From Prosapia bicincta (lineage: Eukaryota > Arthropoda > Insecta > Hemiptera > Cercopidae): DNA of 64,000 nt. Made by a program: the position numbers and the translations under genes. Shown piece by piece: positions 38,401 to 53,051 of this stretch. Each line of letters opens with the position of its first letter. Position 1 is the first letter of the stretch. The notes under the pieces were generated by a model. The model was not told the DNA's origin, ran no database searches, and saw only the letters and a program-made list of their open reading frames with translations. The stretch lies in assembly GCA_036971475.1 (NCBI GenBank), contig JBAIZL010000001.1:75238271-75302270 (forward strand), given 5' to 3'.

Positions 38401-41400
38401 CCTTGAAAAATGTCAATATAAGAATCTTAAAAGAAAATGAGAAAGTAATTTTAAAAACAAAGAATTTAAGATCCATTAATTTCAAACTCCTTCTTTTTAA
38501 CCACAACGAAAACAAATAAAGTATGTATGTTATAAATTAACTAAACTGAAGTTTTAACAAATTTACAAAATTTAAAGTTTGGATAATCATAAACTATTGT
38601 TTAAGTGATTAATTAAGTTTCACCGAACATAATGGACTACAAAATTCAAGAATGTTCTATAGAAGTTTTTAAGGCCCAAAACAGATTGCACTAGGTTTCA
38701 CATTTGAAAATAATTGCAAATAAAATAATTTGGTAGGAATGGGTGTAGTGGATTTCTTAGCAGAGTCAGCTTTAAAATTACAGGGGTGGCTGGATTGTAG
38801 TTTGACTGCATTGGTTCTTTGTTTTTCAGAAGCAGACAAAATTGAGTGCTAAAATATTATTTCATTGACGGACCATTAATACAGGAGTCTTGTGTGTATA
38901 ATACCTTATATCACATCTGTCAAGTCTCTAGCTTGGTAGTTTCTATTCTGTTCTTATACCAGAACTTCACAAATCCCTTTTGGATTAAAAGGTTTTATTA
39001 ACTTCTGAGTCAATACCAAGTATTAAACCAGGATCTGTTTATGCTAAAGAATTTGCTACAACTGATATTAATGGACAAAACACCTATACTTCCTCAGTAT
39101 AAAATTAATATAACAAGGATCAATTACAGCATAAAACTCATAACCCTAATCTATCTTTATAGAAAAGGATTGGTATTTGGCAATGATTTTTCTTTATGTC
39201 TAACAGTTCAACCAGGATCAAATAGAAGTGAATTAGTAGAGTTATAAATAAAAATACAATCTTTGGGACCATTTAAAGTTTTATTCACTAGCAGAAAACA
39301 TTCCGGTGTACTCAGAATAAACAGATTTTGCAGAATTTTGTTAAATCTTGGCAATAGCGAGTTACCGGTAAATTCAATGGGTGAAATTAAATTACCAGAA
39401 GATATTTTTTTTTTTTAATGGGGATCTAAAAAACCTGACAAGGTATTTGGTGATTTCTTAGCTCAGTTTCACTGAGTGGAACTTAGTAACCTGTTACTTA
39501 TGTATATTGCTGAAATCTAATCAATAGTAATATACAGTATCAAGATTATACGGTGGTACATTATATTACAATAAAAATATTGGAAAGAACCCCAATAACA
39601 CAAAAAAAAACAATTAAAACAAGTTACTAAAGATTAAGTAACTAAAGTCACTCTAGTTTGTAATTTTTTGTTTGCTAGATTGTAATTTTGTAATAAGACT
39701 CTCTTGATGATGATGACATGGTTATTGAAATTTACATAAGGGTTAATTCTTAAGTAACTTGTTTTATTTCTTATTTTTTTGGGATTGGGGTTCTTTCCAA
39801 TATTTTCAATAGTAATTCGATTGTAATTAAAAAATTTCAATATGAATCCAATTATTCGGAAATATTAAGAGTATAACGAAGGTTTATTTGAAGTAGTATG
39901 AATATGTTTTGTAGCCTTAATTTATCCTATCCTATGTTATGACCACAATCTCTCACAGGACTTTGGCACACACAAAAATGTACTAAACACAAAAACTAAA
40001 ATTCCTGAAGAAGAGAATAAACACTAGCTAAAAAAAACAAAGAGAGAAATGCAAAAAGTAGAAATCATTTTAAGTTGGATCTTTTAATTAACATATGCAA
40101 AATTTCAATTGAAGCAATATTTAAATATGAGACAATTGAGAGATTTGTCTTAGAACGAATGCTTTTAGAAGGGAAATTTGAAGTCAAGAAGACAAAAGAA
40201 TCATTACTGGCTTTGATAGAAGTGTTTTATGTGTATAAGGAGTATCTTGTAGAAAAAACATTGCTTCTAAATTTAATCAGTTAATAATAAATTATTCATT
40301 CACTAAAAATATTTGTTTCATTTATTTTTGTGTTTTCTATAATGCTAACACACAGAATCGACATTTACCAATCAATTTGTCCTTATTTCATGAAATAGTG
40401 TTGCCATAGATTGTATTAATGTTATCAGGGTGCTCTTTTAAAATGCAGTTTTAATGCTTTGTTATAAAATTAATTTTAATATTTTTTTGTTTATTGTTAT
40501 TTTTTAAATCTGATGAAATTAAAATTTTTAATTCTGTATTTTATTTTGTTGACAGAAAATAAATTAGAAGATGCAAAGACAGGCCAGAAGACAAATTCTC
40601 ATCAGCAGAATCTCAGGCCTTGTATAAGGAATGAGGTAATAACTATATTCAAACTGACATTACATTTAAGGGGGGACATCAAAAAAATCAAGTAGGCTAT
40701 TAAAATAAATATTGACAACTACATCTGTAAAAATAGTTGATCACACTATTAATATAGACACTTGCCTGTAGTACTACTTACTTTTTGTCTACATGTGGAT
40801 GATTATTTTTTTGAAAATATGTTTCATTGTCAACTCAGATTGTGACCTCTTATTCTTTTTAAATATGTGGGAGGGTAGGGAAATTATATTAAGTTGTTTA
40901 AATCATGCATAAAAAGCGTGTGTGAGTAGTAATGTAATTGTGTGTTTAGTAATTAATTATAATGTTTTATATTTTATACTGTCTGTTATTTTTATTTAGT
41001 TTGTGAGAATTTATAATGTTTGGGTTGTTGTGGTTTGTGGATACAAGATGTTTAGCAAAGTTTAAACACTAATCAATTTCAGCTTGTTTGTTGTGAAGAA
41101 TTGGTAACACAAAATTAACTCTCTATCAAAAACATTAACAATTAATAACCATGATTAAATTGACTTAATTTTAATGAAATATATGTAGGATTAAGTTAGA
41201 GGCTAAGAACTTCACAAGTCAGAGATAAAAGATAATTATGGCTAATGTGTGCAAGTTGTTGGTATGAAATCTATTCCTGGTCTTAAAGAGGTGTCTATCC
41301 ATGGACATCAATTTCTTATGGTTCTGCAGAGGAAGTTTGTTTTAAATAAACCTGTTTTCTCCCAGGTTCATGTACAAGAAGGTGGAGACTACCTCTATTT

Positions 41401-44400
41401 GATTATGGTTGAGACCAGGTCTCCTAGTGCAGTGAGGTCCACCGTGCCAAAATTTACCCCTATTCCTATTCCTATCAGTAAATTGTGTTATTCTTTCGCC
41501 TATATTTCAACTTATCCTTCTTCTTTATAAATATAAAAGTCATGCCCACTTGTGACTTCGATGCTTGGTAGGTATTCAGGTACACAACCTGGACCACATC
41601 AAACCATAATATCTCTATTTAAAATTAGTTTTATCTCCGAATCTTAATCCTATCTGTTTTCTTTGATATTTTATATATCCTTGGTGCAATGACAGTAGTA
41701 ACTCCTTTATAAGCAACGGGTCATATCCATCATTCTACTTGGCTTGATTGTTGATTAAAAAAAAAAAAACAGAAAGAATGGTATTGAAAAGAAATAGAAA
41801 TGCCATGGCCACTGACATCTAGATAGTACTAGATGGTGGTCTCGATATATTGTGGGAAATAAGATTTAGGAAACAATGAATCTAGATTGTATCATGTCAA
41901 TAATTAAGTAAAGATATTTGTCCAGGTAGCTAAAAAGACTTTAGGTGATAGGTAGGATATCTAAACCAGAAAAATAATTAAACATCATGGCTATTACTCT
42001 ACTTAAAGGAGTTTGGCAATTACTTTTGTTGTTCAAATTAAAAATTGATTCTAGAGTGAAACATAAACATAATTACTGTTATCATTCATTAGTCAAAGTA
42101 ATCTCTACAGACATTTATATATATTTAGCATGCTGAATATATCATTGCTATCTATGCTAGCAAAAGATAGGTAATAAGGAAACAATAATAAATTTGTTTA
42201 GAACTATAAGAAGGGAACTACAGGACATATAGTAAAGATAGGGACAGTAATATTTAGAAGGTAATTGTTCTGTTTAGCCACGTAAGCAAATTCAGCTGAA
42301 AAGTTTTACCGGGCAATGCAGAAACTCAAAACGAATCAAACAAAAATATTATAACTTCTGTTCACAATAATATACCTATAAAGTATTAAGTTAGGATAGA
42401 CTTTGTTGTAATTTTATACAAATTTACTATATACCTATATTAAAATATACCTATGAAGTATCCACTCAGGATAGATTTGGTTGTAATTTTATACAATACT
42501 AGATACCTACATTAAAACATATAAATCAAATCTACACATGTAAGGTGAGATCACCCAAAAATTTTTACTAGTTAATGTAGAGACAAATATTTTAATATAG
42601 GTATATAGTAATATTGTATAAAATTACAACCAAATTTATTCTGACTGGATACTTCGTAGGTATATTTTGATATAGGTAAATTACAGTAATGTTGTATAAA
42701 ATTACAATCAAATCCATTCTGACTGGATGCTTTATAACGTATTTATGTCTAGAAATAGTGCAGGGCACTGCTGCTACTGCGTCTCCAATACGTAGTCCCT
42801 ACTAAAATGTGACAGAAAATTAATCTTTTGTGACAATAGAAAAATGTAAATAATGACGTAAATACTTATTGAGGTATTTTGCTAGTTTCAAGGTAAAGCA
42901 TTGATTTTGCAAGGTTTTAGGTTACCGTTGAAGGGGAGGGGTGGAATAATTTTTTTTCAAATTTTAATTATTTGGGATGTAAGCGAAAGTTTTTTAATTT
43001 TTGGTTGTATTTGTTATGAGTTTCTGCATCAGCCGGTAAATTTTTTGGTCAAAATCCTTACGTGGTTAGACGAAACAATTACCATTTAGAATGTAAGTAA
43101 TATAGTTTTAACAGGATAGTTGAAGTAAGGATAAAAGTCAGTAACCATTTCAATATATAGTTCTATTGTTCACAGGATATAAAAGTAGACTTTGCATGTT
43201 TTTTCAGAAAGATGACATAACGTATGCTGAACTGTCTTTACCAAGTTCCGTGTACTCGTCACTACTAAAATCGAACCCTCAGCAGACAGTTTATGCGCAG
43301 ATAGATCCCTGCAACACTCCGCTCATCAAGCCTACAAAAGAAAGCATGGTATAGCATCTAGTGTCTTCAGATAGTGTTGCATGGTTAGTAAATGTAGGTT
43401 AGATTAGCACATCCACTGTATCGAGCTTAAGTCATTTTATGTATCACGATTTACCTTCCTTGCATATTTTGACCTTACTTCTGGCTCAAAAGTAATTATT
43501 TAACTGCAAACTGGATTTCATCATCTTTCAACACAAAAATAGGTTTTACTTAGTTATTTTAGATTCTAATAATTTATTTTCTAATAACTGTTTTGTTAAA
43601 ACTGATAACCAATCCAGCAGACACTAGTGAATAAATATCATTTATATCCCAAATCATCACACTGTAAATCACAGTTTTGATATTTCTTTTAAAAATATAA
43701 AACATATAAATTTCAATGATGATATTGAAAGATATCCCTGTATTTAAAATAAATGCAACAAAAATTTTAATGAAAACAATGTGAATTACACATAAAGGAA
43801 TTAATAAATATTCACTAAATATGTCAGAAGTATATACAAGGCATCCCAGGAAAAAAAGGGAATCTTTAGGGCTTATTCCTCAAGTGAAACTAGTGCAACA
43901 AATTTATATAAACATGGGGCTGAAAACGTTTTATGAACTAGTTACTGCCAACAAATGATTTAACCAAGATTTCAATTCCCGCAGTTACAATGAAGCCATA
44001 CTGGAATTCATTGGGAGCTGATTGAGATGTAATTTTAGTGGATTTTTATGTAAAATGAACAGTCAAAGTTTAAAAAGTAGGTCTCTAATCTGTAACTACA
44101 ATAGTTTTAAAGTCTTCTTATTGTTATATTCATTAGAAAATTGATATGGTCTTTTATAAATTCTAAAACAAATTTATACTTCTTTTAACTGTATGACAGT
44201 TCAGTATAAAATATTCTAAGAAGTAGTCTATATACCTCTAACTACTGATCAGCTGTTAGTATTTCCAACCTACCATAAATAAAAGTTCTAAAATAATGAA
44301 AATTAATTGACATTTATTGTTAAATTTAGATATTACAATACTATATTGTTTTACTGGTGTAAATTGACTAGACACAGCTACATTATTTTTCCACTAATTT

Positions 44401-47400
44401 AGAAACATAATTAATTTGTTTGTTATGTTGAAAAATATTTATTGGTAAGGAAAAAAGTTTAACTCATTCTATCTATGTTTCATATGTATTTATTTAATTG
44501 AAAACATTTTTTTAATTGTGTGGATCTATTCATGTACTATTACAAATGAATCTCTTCAGAATTAAATTGTCTACATGTTTTGTTAAAAAGTTATACTTAA
44601 TTACTTATCATTTAAAAACAGTTAATGTACTTCAAACCTAAATATAACATATTTTCTAAGTTGCTTGTTGTAATCATCTTGAATTCACTGATTAAACTAT
44701 AATTAAAAATTACGTAACTAAGTGAATACATAGGGCTTCTTGTTGCATTTCGAGTAGGGGCTTTGCTTCGTAAAAGGAATGATTGTTTTGAAACACGTCA
44801 GCAAGTCAGCCCTTTGTATTCACTTAGTTAAGTAATTTTAAGATGTTTTTTGAGACCGAAGATCCCAAAATTTGTGGGACATCTTAAAAAACACTATAAT
44901 TAGAGGTCAGGGATCAGTTTTATTCAACCTGTCAGTTAATTTTACATAAAATACTCTAAATCTTTTTCCTCAATTAACTCCCTGGAATTTTCAGTATATT
45001 TTCAATGAATATTGAAATCTTGTTGCTGTTCATGACGAGCTGGTTGTAAATTACAAATTACACTTTTGTTATTACTTGCGACCAGACATTTGTTAACTAA
45101 AAGTTGTTAATTGTTAACTTACACTTGGAGCAAACGTTTTTGTCTTACGACTTCTTCAGCCTTATTTTCAATGTAATGAGGGACAAAATCTTTTGCTAGC
45201 AGTAACTTATTAGGGAAATATTCGAGACCTATTTTTAAAATGAATTTTCTGTATTAGTTTCACCTGAGAAGTAACCCTAAAATTTGTCTTGTTTTGTTTT
45301 TGAACTCCCTATTTATAGCTGAATTTTTCTACCATGCATATATTGAAAATCTCTTAGACAAAATAAATTATTAAATTGTTATTCAAATTTCAGTTTATGT
45401 GTTTTACACAAAATGATATTTGTGTAAAATACCTAGACCTTTAAATGAAATCTAAACTGTACTCATCTGTAATTATTAAATTGTATATATTAAACACTAT
45501 AGATTAATTTTAAGGTAACTTGAATACAGTATAATTTTTGTATATTTGTATTTAAAAACTTCAGTTTTTTTCTATTTTGCACTGGTATTTCTACAGCATT
45601 AATCCAAATTTATTCCTCCATGTAAAATATTTATTCTTATAAAACAATATTTTATGTCTGTAGTACCAAATTAGTTCCTTTTTAAATACAATAAGCTACA
45701 ACTATAGGTATTTACATTCTCACTGCTTATGTATAAAATACCTTAACCTTTTTACTAAACCATTCTGTTTATTTGTAAAAACCATAAATTATATAAACAC
45801 CTAGTTTTATAAATCAGTTACTACAATATAACATTGCTACTTTTTCCCTCAACATCTTTTTATTAAACACTTTTAAATGTTTTAAACTTGCCTATAGTAA
45901 AACTTACTTTGTTTGTTGAGGACGGCCGTTTCAAGAGACGTGTCCCATTGTCAACTCAGGCCATAACTCTATAATATTGCAAGCCGAGCATCTTTTTATT
46001 ATAATTGTTTACTGTAGTTTCTAGCTTAAGATTTTGACTTGAAAATGTCTATATACTTTTAATGTACCAAATACATCCTACATTTGTTAGTTTTTTCATT
46101 GTAGATTATTCACACTATAAAGGAAAGTAAATAGTGTAAACAGCAAGCATGCAAATGTAGACTGTAGCAGCATGTAACACTATCGAAATCTGATATGGCT
46201 GAAGGTCCAAATAAAGAGAAGTAATGATATAAATCAAAGCTAATACTCTAACTAGTCCTGAAAAAGTACTTTCTGAATGTACTATATAGTTACACTGATG
46301 ATATAACATATACCAATGAATGTGTTAATAGAACATTTAGGATAAAAAATTCATTTCTACATGAAATATGAGACTCTGTTAACATGTTTTTTTATATATT
46401 GTGTACATATGTTTTCATTATCAAAGTATTTTGAATAAACCTTAAACACTTGTAAATATTTTACAATCTTGCTTATAGTAGCACTTACTTATATTTGTTG
46501 AGGATGGTAGTTTCGGGGGATGTATCTCATTATCACTTTTTTACTAGTAAATCTGTACTACTACTATCTGTATATCCATTTAAACTACAATGTTTAAAGC
46601 TAATTTGAAATTTGGACTTCATGTTACTATTTTTACTATAATTAAAACGTACTTAACTAAATGAATACGGAATGGCTTACTTGCTGACGCATTTCAAAAC
46701 ATCCATTCCTTTTACGAAGCTAACCCTCTACTGACAGCATTGTGTTAGGTACAAAGACTGTAACGGGATAGATTTATGACTGTGGAAGGGGTGGGGTATT
46801 TTGGTTGTGTGTCATGTAATGGAAAAGGCCATTGGCTTCAATATATGTGTGATCATTTAATATGTTTTTTTTATCTGTTGTATATCTCATGTTTTTCTTA
46901 AGTTGTTTATACTTTGTTTTAATTTGTGGAGAACGTTTAAATTAGTGTGTATGTCCGTGTGTGTGTGTTGTATGTTTATTAGGTGTTTTGTGTAGCTGGA
47001 TTTTGGGATTGTTTGGATTCTTTTGGTAGTGTGTTCTTCGAAGCGTGAAAGAATGACCTACCAGTATGGCCGATGTAATAGCTGGGACAATCGTTACATG
47101 TTAACTGGATCGATTGTATTTGTCTGTTTGTTTTTTAAAAGGTTGTATGTGCTGCCTTAAAGTGCTTGTTGTTTTGTAAGATATTTGGTAATGAAGTTTT
47201 TTGAATGAGGAGGCTATTTTGTGTGTGTTTTTGCTGTGGTAGGTGAGAGATATGTGACCAAAATACCCCACCCCTTCCACAGTCATAAATCTATCCCGTT
47301 ACAGTCTTTGTACCTAACACAATGCTGTCAGTAGAGGGTAGCTTCGTAAAAAGAACGAATGTTTTGAAATGCGTCAGCAAGTAAGCAATTACGTATTTAT

Positions 47401-49278
47401 TTAGTTAAGTATCTTTTAATTATAGTTTAATCAGTGAATTCAAGATGATTAGATCAAGCAACTTACTATTTTTAGTTGACATATTGGTTCGTAGTTGTAA
47501 AAAAACCAGTTTCACTTTGGACTTTTAACTAAATTGAAAATGAATATAAACGCTGTTAAAATTTAAGGAATTTTTACAAGAAACGCTATAAAAATGATAA
47601 GATGAAAAACAGATTTTTTTGTGATCACTTAACAACAATAACCCTTGCTAACCTTATGATGATGCTGTGTTAGTGAAATGTATATCAAGATTATTTAAAT
47701 ATTTGTAGCAAGGGTTATTGTTGTTTAATGATTATAATTACACTACTGTGCTCTGAATAGATGTTTGTCCTTTTTTGTAGTTTAACTTAGTTTGATATAT
47801 AATATGTGTGTAGAAATCATTTTGTATTTTATGTATATAAAGTTTTGACATTTCATTTATTGCATCTTACCAGCATGTCATTATCTTTATATCATATTTT
47901 ATGAAAGTTTTTTTTTTTTTTGTGAAACTACCAAAGGAAATGCCTATTTTTTGATCAATAGCTAATACAAAGCTATGAATAAGTTAATGGTTCATAAAAA
48001 AATGGTTTAAACAGAAAGAAATAATTTTTTTTTAATAATTCTGTTTGTTTTATTTTAGTTTTATAAAAAACGTATGATCCTTTAAAAAATTACACACTGA
48101 CTAGGATAATTAAACGACTAATAAAAACTCGCAATAGATACATTTATTAATTTAAATGTATTTTAATGTCTAAATTCAACATCACCATCAGTGAAACAAT
48201 TAAACTTTACAAGTACAATCTAATAAGTAGTTTTATTTTTATTTTAAATTGTAGTTGTAATTGTTCATGGTAAGGATTTAATCTCTGAAAGGAATTTACT
48301 TCAAAATGTATTTGAAAGTTGTGTTAGTTTAATAATTAAATTATTAATAAATACAACTGTTCACAATTCAACCTCAGATCTTATTAAATAAGATGTTTCT
48401 ATTTTTACTATCCTTAAGAAGAAGGTGATATTAATTTTTTTTCTGGAATGGTGTAAACTTTGGGAAATATTACCTTAACTTGTTTACAACAGTACAAGTG
48501 AATGTATACATCTGCAGTAACACACATATCCAGTTATGACAACCATAACAAATACTGCAAAAATAATTATAAATCTAGTCCTCTAATTGTCAAATTCATA
48601 TATTTTATAAAAACATATTTTCAATATTATGGGTAATATAGGTCCTGAACATTTTACAAACTAAGAACGATTTAAGAACTTATATTTCATTTACTACCTA
48701 AATCATATTTTATGGTAAGTATTATTATAATTTTTAATTATAAATTATAAATGTGCCATACTGCTCACACTGTAAGCACAATTTTCTTTGAGGAAATATG
48801 TTTTAAAAAATTTATAGTATGTTTTATTTCTGGTTGTCTTAGTAATCCTACACTATTTTGTGCAATTGATAAGTTTTGCAATACTGTAACTCTATCAGGA
48901 CTATTACAATGAACCTATGGAATGATAATATATCCTCAACCAACCATCAGTCACGTTTTAAGATAAAACTTTTTTCTCACAGTTTTTTAAAAATATATAT
49001 TTTTATTTTTTCTACAAAAATTGTAATATCTCATTTAATTCTTTCTGGTTATATCTGTGATAAGATATGCATGCTAACTGATTTCTGCATTGACTTTAGT
49101 TAGAGTAGGAGAGAGTGAAAATGACCTCTCTATTGGTGTTAAAACTAGTTCTAACCATGCGACTCTTTGTGTCACTGGTAAAGTCACAGTTATTATCACC
49201 CCACTACTAACTATGTTAGGGTTTTTATCCTATTTATACTATGAATTAGTTTCTTTTGTTGAGTTGTGTATTAATCAT

Positions 49279-49325
<47 letters not shown>

Positions 49326-49347
49326 CAATATGTATTTTGACTTATTT

Positions 49348-49394
<47 letters not shown>

Positions 49395-49624
49395 TTTTTG
49401 GACTAGGAGACTGACAGACTTACCTTGGTAAGAGTCCACACTGTAGTCTTGAAATAGAAACACATAAAAGCACTTAAACAATGATATATTTCAACCACAC
49501 AGTGGTTTTTGTCAATCGAAGAGAAAACACAAAAAGAAATATGAGAGAATGAAATAAAATAAATACAAGTTGTAATCACAGATTGTGTAGAGTAGAAATC
49601 AGATGTCACAGATGCACAGATTAA

Positions 49625-49664
<40 letters not shown>

Positions 49665-49735
49665 TCCATGAGCATATGAGTGATTATAGTTTATATAAGT
49701 CTGTCAGGGGAAAAGAGATAAGGCTATTAGAAAAG

Positions 49736-49773
<38 letters not shown>

Positions 49774-52196
49774 TCTTGCAAACATAGACGTATGTCTTGC
49801 AAAATTCAAACCACCCTCCAACTGGGATCCACCACCACTACCACCTGATCACCCCATTGAACTTTACATCAACTTTATCATGCAAAGCATCACCGATATA
49901 AATTTCACTAAAAATCTGAAGACTAAACCTAACCTTACCAAATTATGAAAAAGCGACAATATTTTCGTTGAAAAACAATAAAGATATTATGATTCTTCCA
50001 GCAGATAAAGGTTCAACCACTGTCATTATGAACAAAGAAGACTACATCAAAGAAGCAAATAAGCAACTGTCAGACATCACAACATACAAAATACTTACAG
50101 ATAACCCCACTACAGAATTCAACAATTTACTCTCGGACCTACTCAAATATACAGCTCCTGAACAAAATATTTCGGAAACATCTCTAAAATTATTATATAA
50201 TGAAAACCCCTCTACTCCTCAATTCTATATATTACCAAAGATCCTCAAAAACATAATCCCTCCACCTGGTAGACCAATAATTGCTGGCTGCAATTCAGTA
50301 ACGGAAAGAATTTCAGCTTTTCTCGACTCACACCTTCAACCCTTAGTAAAGAACCTTCCATCACATACCCAGGACACCAATCATTTCATAGATCGACTCT
50401 CACAAATATCTGTACCTCTACGCCCGGTAACTATTTTGGTCACCATAGATGTCACCTCTCTCTATACCAACATCCCTCATGCACACGGCCTATCTGCAAT
50501 AGAGAATTTTCTAAACAAACGCCCAGGCAAGCCTTCTCCCACTACACCTTTTCTTGTGAACCTGACCAGGTTCATCCTCGAGAAGAACAATTTTCAGTTT
50601 GAGGGAAGGAACTACCTTCAAATAAAGGGAACAGCAATGGGCACCAGAATGGCACCATCGTACGCAAATCTGTACATGGGATTGTTGGAAGAAAGTTTTC
50701 TAAAGACACAAACACACCAGCCATTATGTTGGTATAGATATATAGATGACATCTTCCTAATTTGGACACAGGGTGCTTCAACACTTGAGGCATTTTTAGA
50801 CAGCCTGACACAATTCTCCACACTTCAATTTACCTGGGAGAAATCTACAACAGCCATCACCTTTTTGGATGTAGAAGTAACACTCCAGAATGGAAATATC
50901 AACACAGGAATTCACATCAAACCGGCAAACCACCTACAATATCTCCATTTCAACAACAACCACCCAATAAACATAAAACGATCCATTCCATACAGTCAAG
51001 CAATCAGGGGTAAGAGAATCTGTTCGAATGATAGGGAATTGGAAGATTTTAATAGAAAGATATCAACAGCCTTCCAGAGAAGAGGATACCCAAAAAAACT
51101 CATTGAAAACCAAATTCATTCAGCACAATCCTCGGTTCACCATAAACCACAAACAGAACAAAATAAACTGTCTTTAATAACAGACTACCATCCTGGTCTA
51201 CATAAACTCAACAAGATATTGAAAGATGGCTTCAAAATTCTTCAAGCTTCCGTCCACACCAAAAATCTTTTCACCGATCCACCGCAAATTTGGTACAAGC
51301 AACCTCCCAACTTGAAAAACATCTTAGTACATCCTAAACTACCAGACCCTGATGCAAAGAAACCACACAAACTTCCTCATGGCTCCTTCCCATGCAATAG
51401 ACCTAGATGCAAGACGTATCCAATACACCCCTCAGCAAATAGTTTCAACAGCCAAACAACAAAAATGGTCTTCAAAATACAGGGTCATCATAATTGTACA
51501 TCGAAAAATGTCATATACCAGCTGCAATGTAAACTTTGCTCAGCACAGTACATAGGCCTGACTACGGATGGTTTGAATATCAGAATGAATGGCCACAGAC
51601 ATGATGTTAAAATTATGAATATGGATAGACCAACAGCTCAACATGCTGCGAGTCACAACATCACAACTTTTGATGACTGCTATACCACAAAAATAATTAA
51701 ATCACTCCCCCCTGATTGCAATCCCTCAGAACTGAGAAGGTGGGAACTATCATACCAGTGGTATACCAAATCCAGAGAATCCCCTAACCTCAATATCAGA
51801 TAAACCCATTCATTTTTTATTTATTTATTTAATTTTTTTTTTTTCCCCTAATAGCCTTATCTCTTTTCCCCTGACAGACTTATATAAACTATAATCACTC
51901 ATATGCTCATGGAAACAATATATATATCTATCTTTAATCTGTGCATCTGTGACATCTGATTTCTACTCTACACAATCTGTGATTACAACTTGTATTTATT
52001 TTATTTCATTCTCTCATATTTCTTTTTGTGTTTTCTCTTCGATTGACAAAAACCACTGTGTGGTTGAAATATATCATTGTTTAAGTGCTTTTATGTGTTT
52101 CTATTTCAAGACTACAGTGTGGACTCTTACCAAGGTAAGTCTGTCAGTCTCCTAGTCCAAAAATCTAAATAATCTTTACCAACCAAAACTAACCTA

Positions 52197-52240
<44 letters not shown>

Positions 52241-52557
52241 GTTAATATATTACTATTGTAAGTAATTTTATCCACCATTAAGTGCAATAATTTTACCTTG
52301 AGTGATGAGGCACCTTTCGGTCACTTGACCATTGTCGAATACTGATATTTTTCTGGTGTAGATGTTCGGTCCGTGATATTGGTATTTGTTGACGTTACAC
52401 GCATTTTCTCTTGATCTGCGTGTATGATGTTTTTATATAGTATGTCTTCTGTATATGTTGTTTGTAGATAATGGTGGATAAAATTACTTACAATAGTAAT
52501 ATATTAACTTCATAAAGTCAGTGCAACGGAAAAACAATGGATACCGTAAAATATCAA

Positions 52558-52610
<53 letters not shown>

Positions 52611-53006
52611 TAGGTTAGTTTTGGTTGGTAAAGATTATTTAGATTTTTTGGACTAGGAGACTGACAGACTTACCTTGGTAAGAGTCCACTCTGTGGTCTT
52701 GAAATAGAAACACATAAAAGCACTTAAACAATGATATATTTCAACCACACAGTGGTCTTTGTCAATCGAAGAGAAAACACAAAAAGAAATATGAGAGAAT
52801 GAAATAAAATAATATAATTATAATCACAGATCCGTGATTACAATTATTTTATTTCATTCTCTCATATTTCTTTTTGTGTTTTCTCTTCGATTGACAAAGA
52901 CCACTGTGTGGTTGAAACATATCATTGTTCAAGTGCTTTTATGTGTTTCTATTTCAAGACTACAGAGTGGACTCTTACCAAGGTAAGTCTGTCAGTCTCC
53001 TAGTCC

Positions 53007-53051
<45 letters not shown>

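Larger units (their letters stand above)
46640..47465 (-). mobile_element. Truncated PLE between inverted terminal repeats, family C
   Basis: The left arm (46640-46800) and right arm (47254-47465) are inverted copies, including GTGTTAGGTACAAAGACTGT and TTGCTGACGCATTTCAAAAC. Between them on the minus strand lies a GIY-YIG fragment. The arms appear to include the start of the coding fragment (EGVGYF), so the inverted arm contains both terminal repeat and gene sequence. Confidence 0.78.
49393..52175 (+). mobile_element. Near full-length Penelope-like element with inverted terminal repeats (family A)
   Basis: The terminal repeat GGACTAGGAGACTGACAGAC ... AGAGAAAACACAAAAAGAAA at 49393-49735 is inverted at 51850-52170. 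Between them lie a poly(A) tract, (TA)n and the coding region. The close match of the two arms suggests a fairly young insertion. Extra copies of the repeat alone follow at 52625-53010 (an inverted pair) and 55423-55672. It sits in the last Sidestep intron in sense orientation. Confidence 0.88.

Noticed and set aside
40075..40284. 69-codon open frame with charged residues as a small gene or exon
   Set aside because: No recognised family, no clear acceptor or donor in frame, and composition like the surrounding intron.
49676..49771. Poly-Lys N terminus of the frame entering the PLE
   Set aside because: It is the translation of a poly(A) tract. The PLE protein cannot be assumed to begin there.
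50572..50823. Minus-strand frames inside the PLE
   Set aside because: Shadows of the reverse transcriptase gene.
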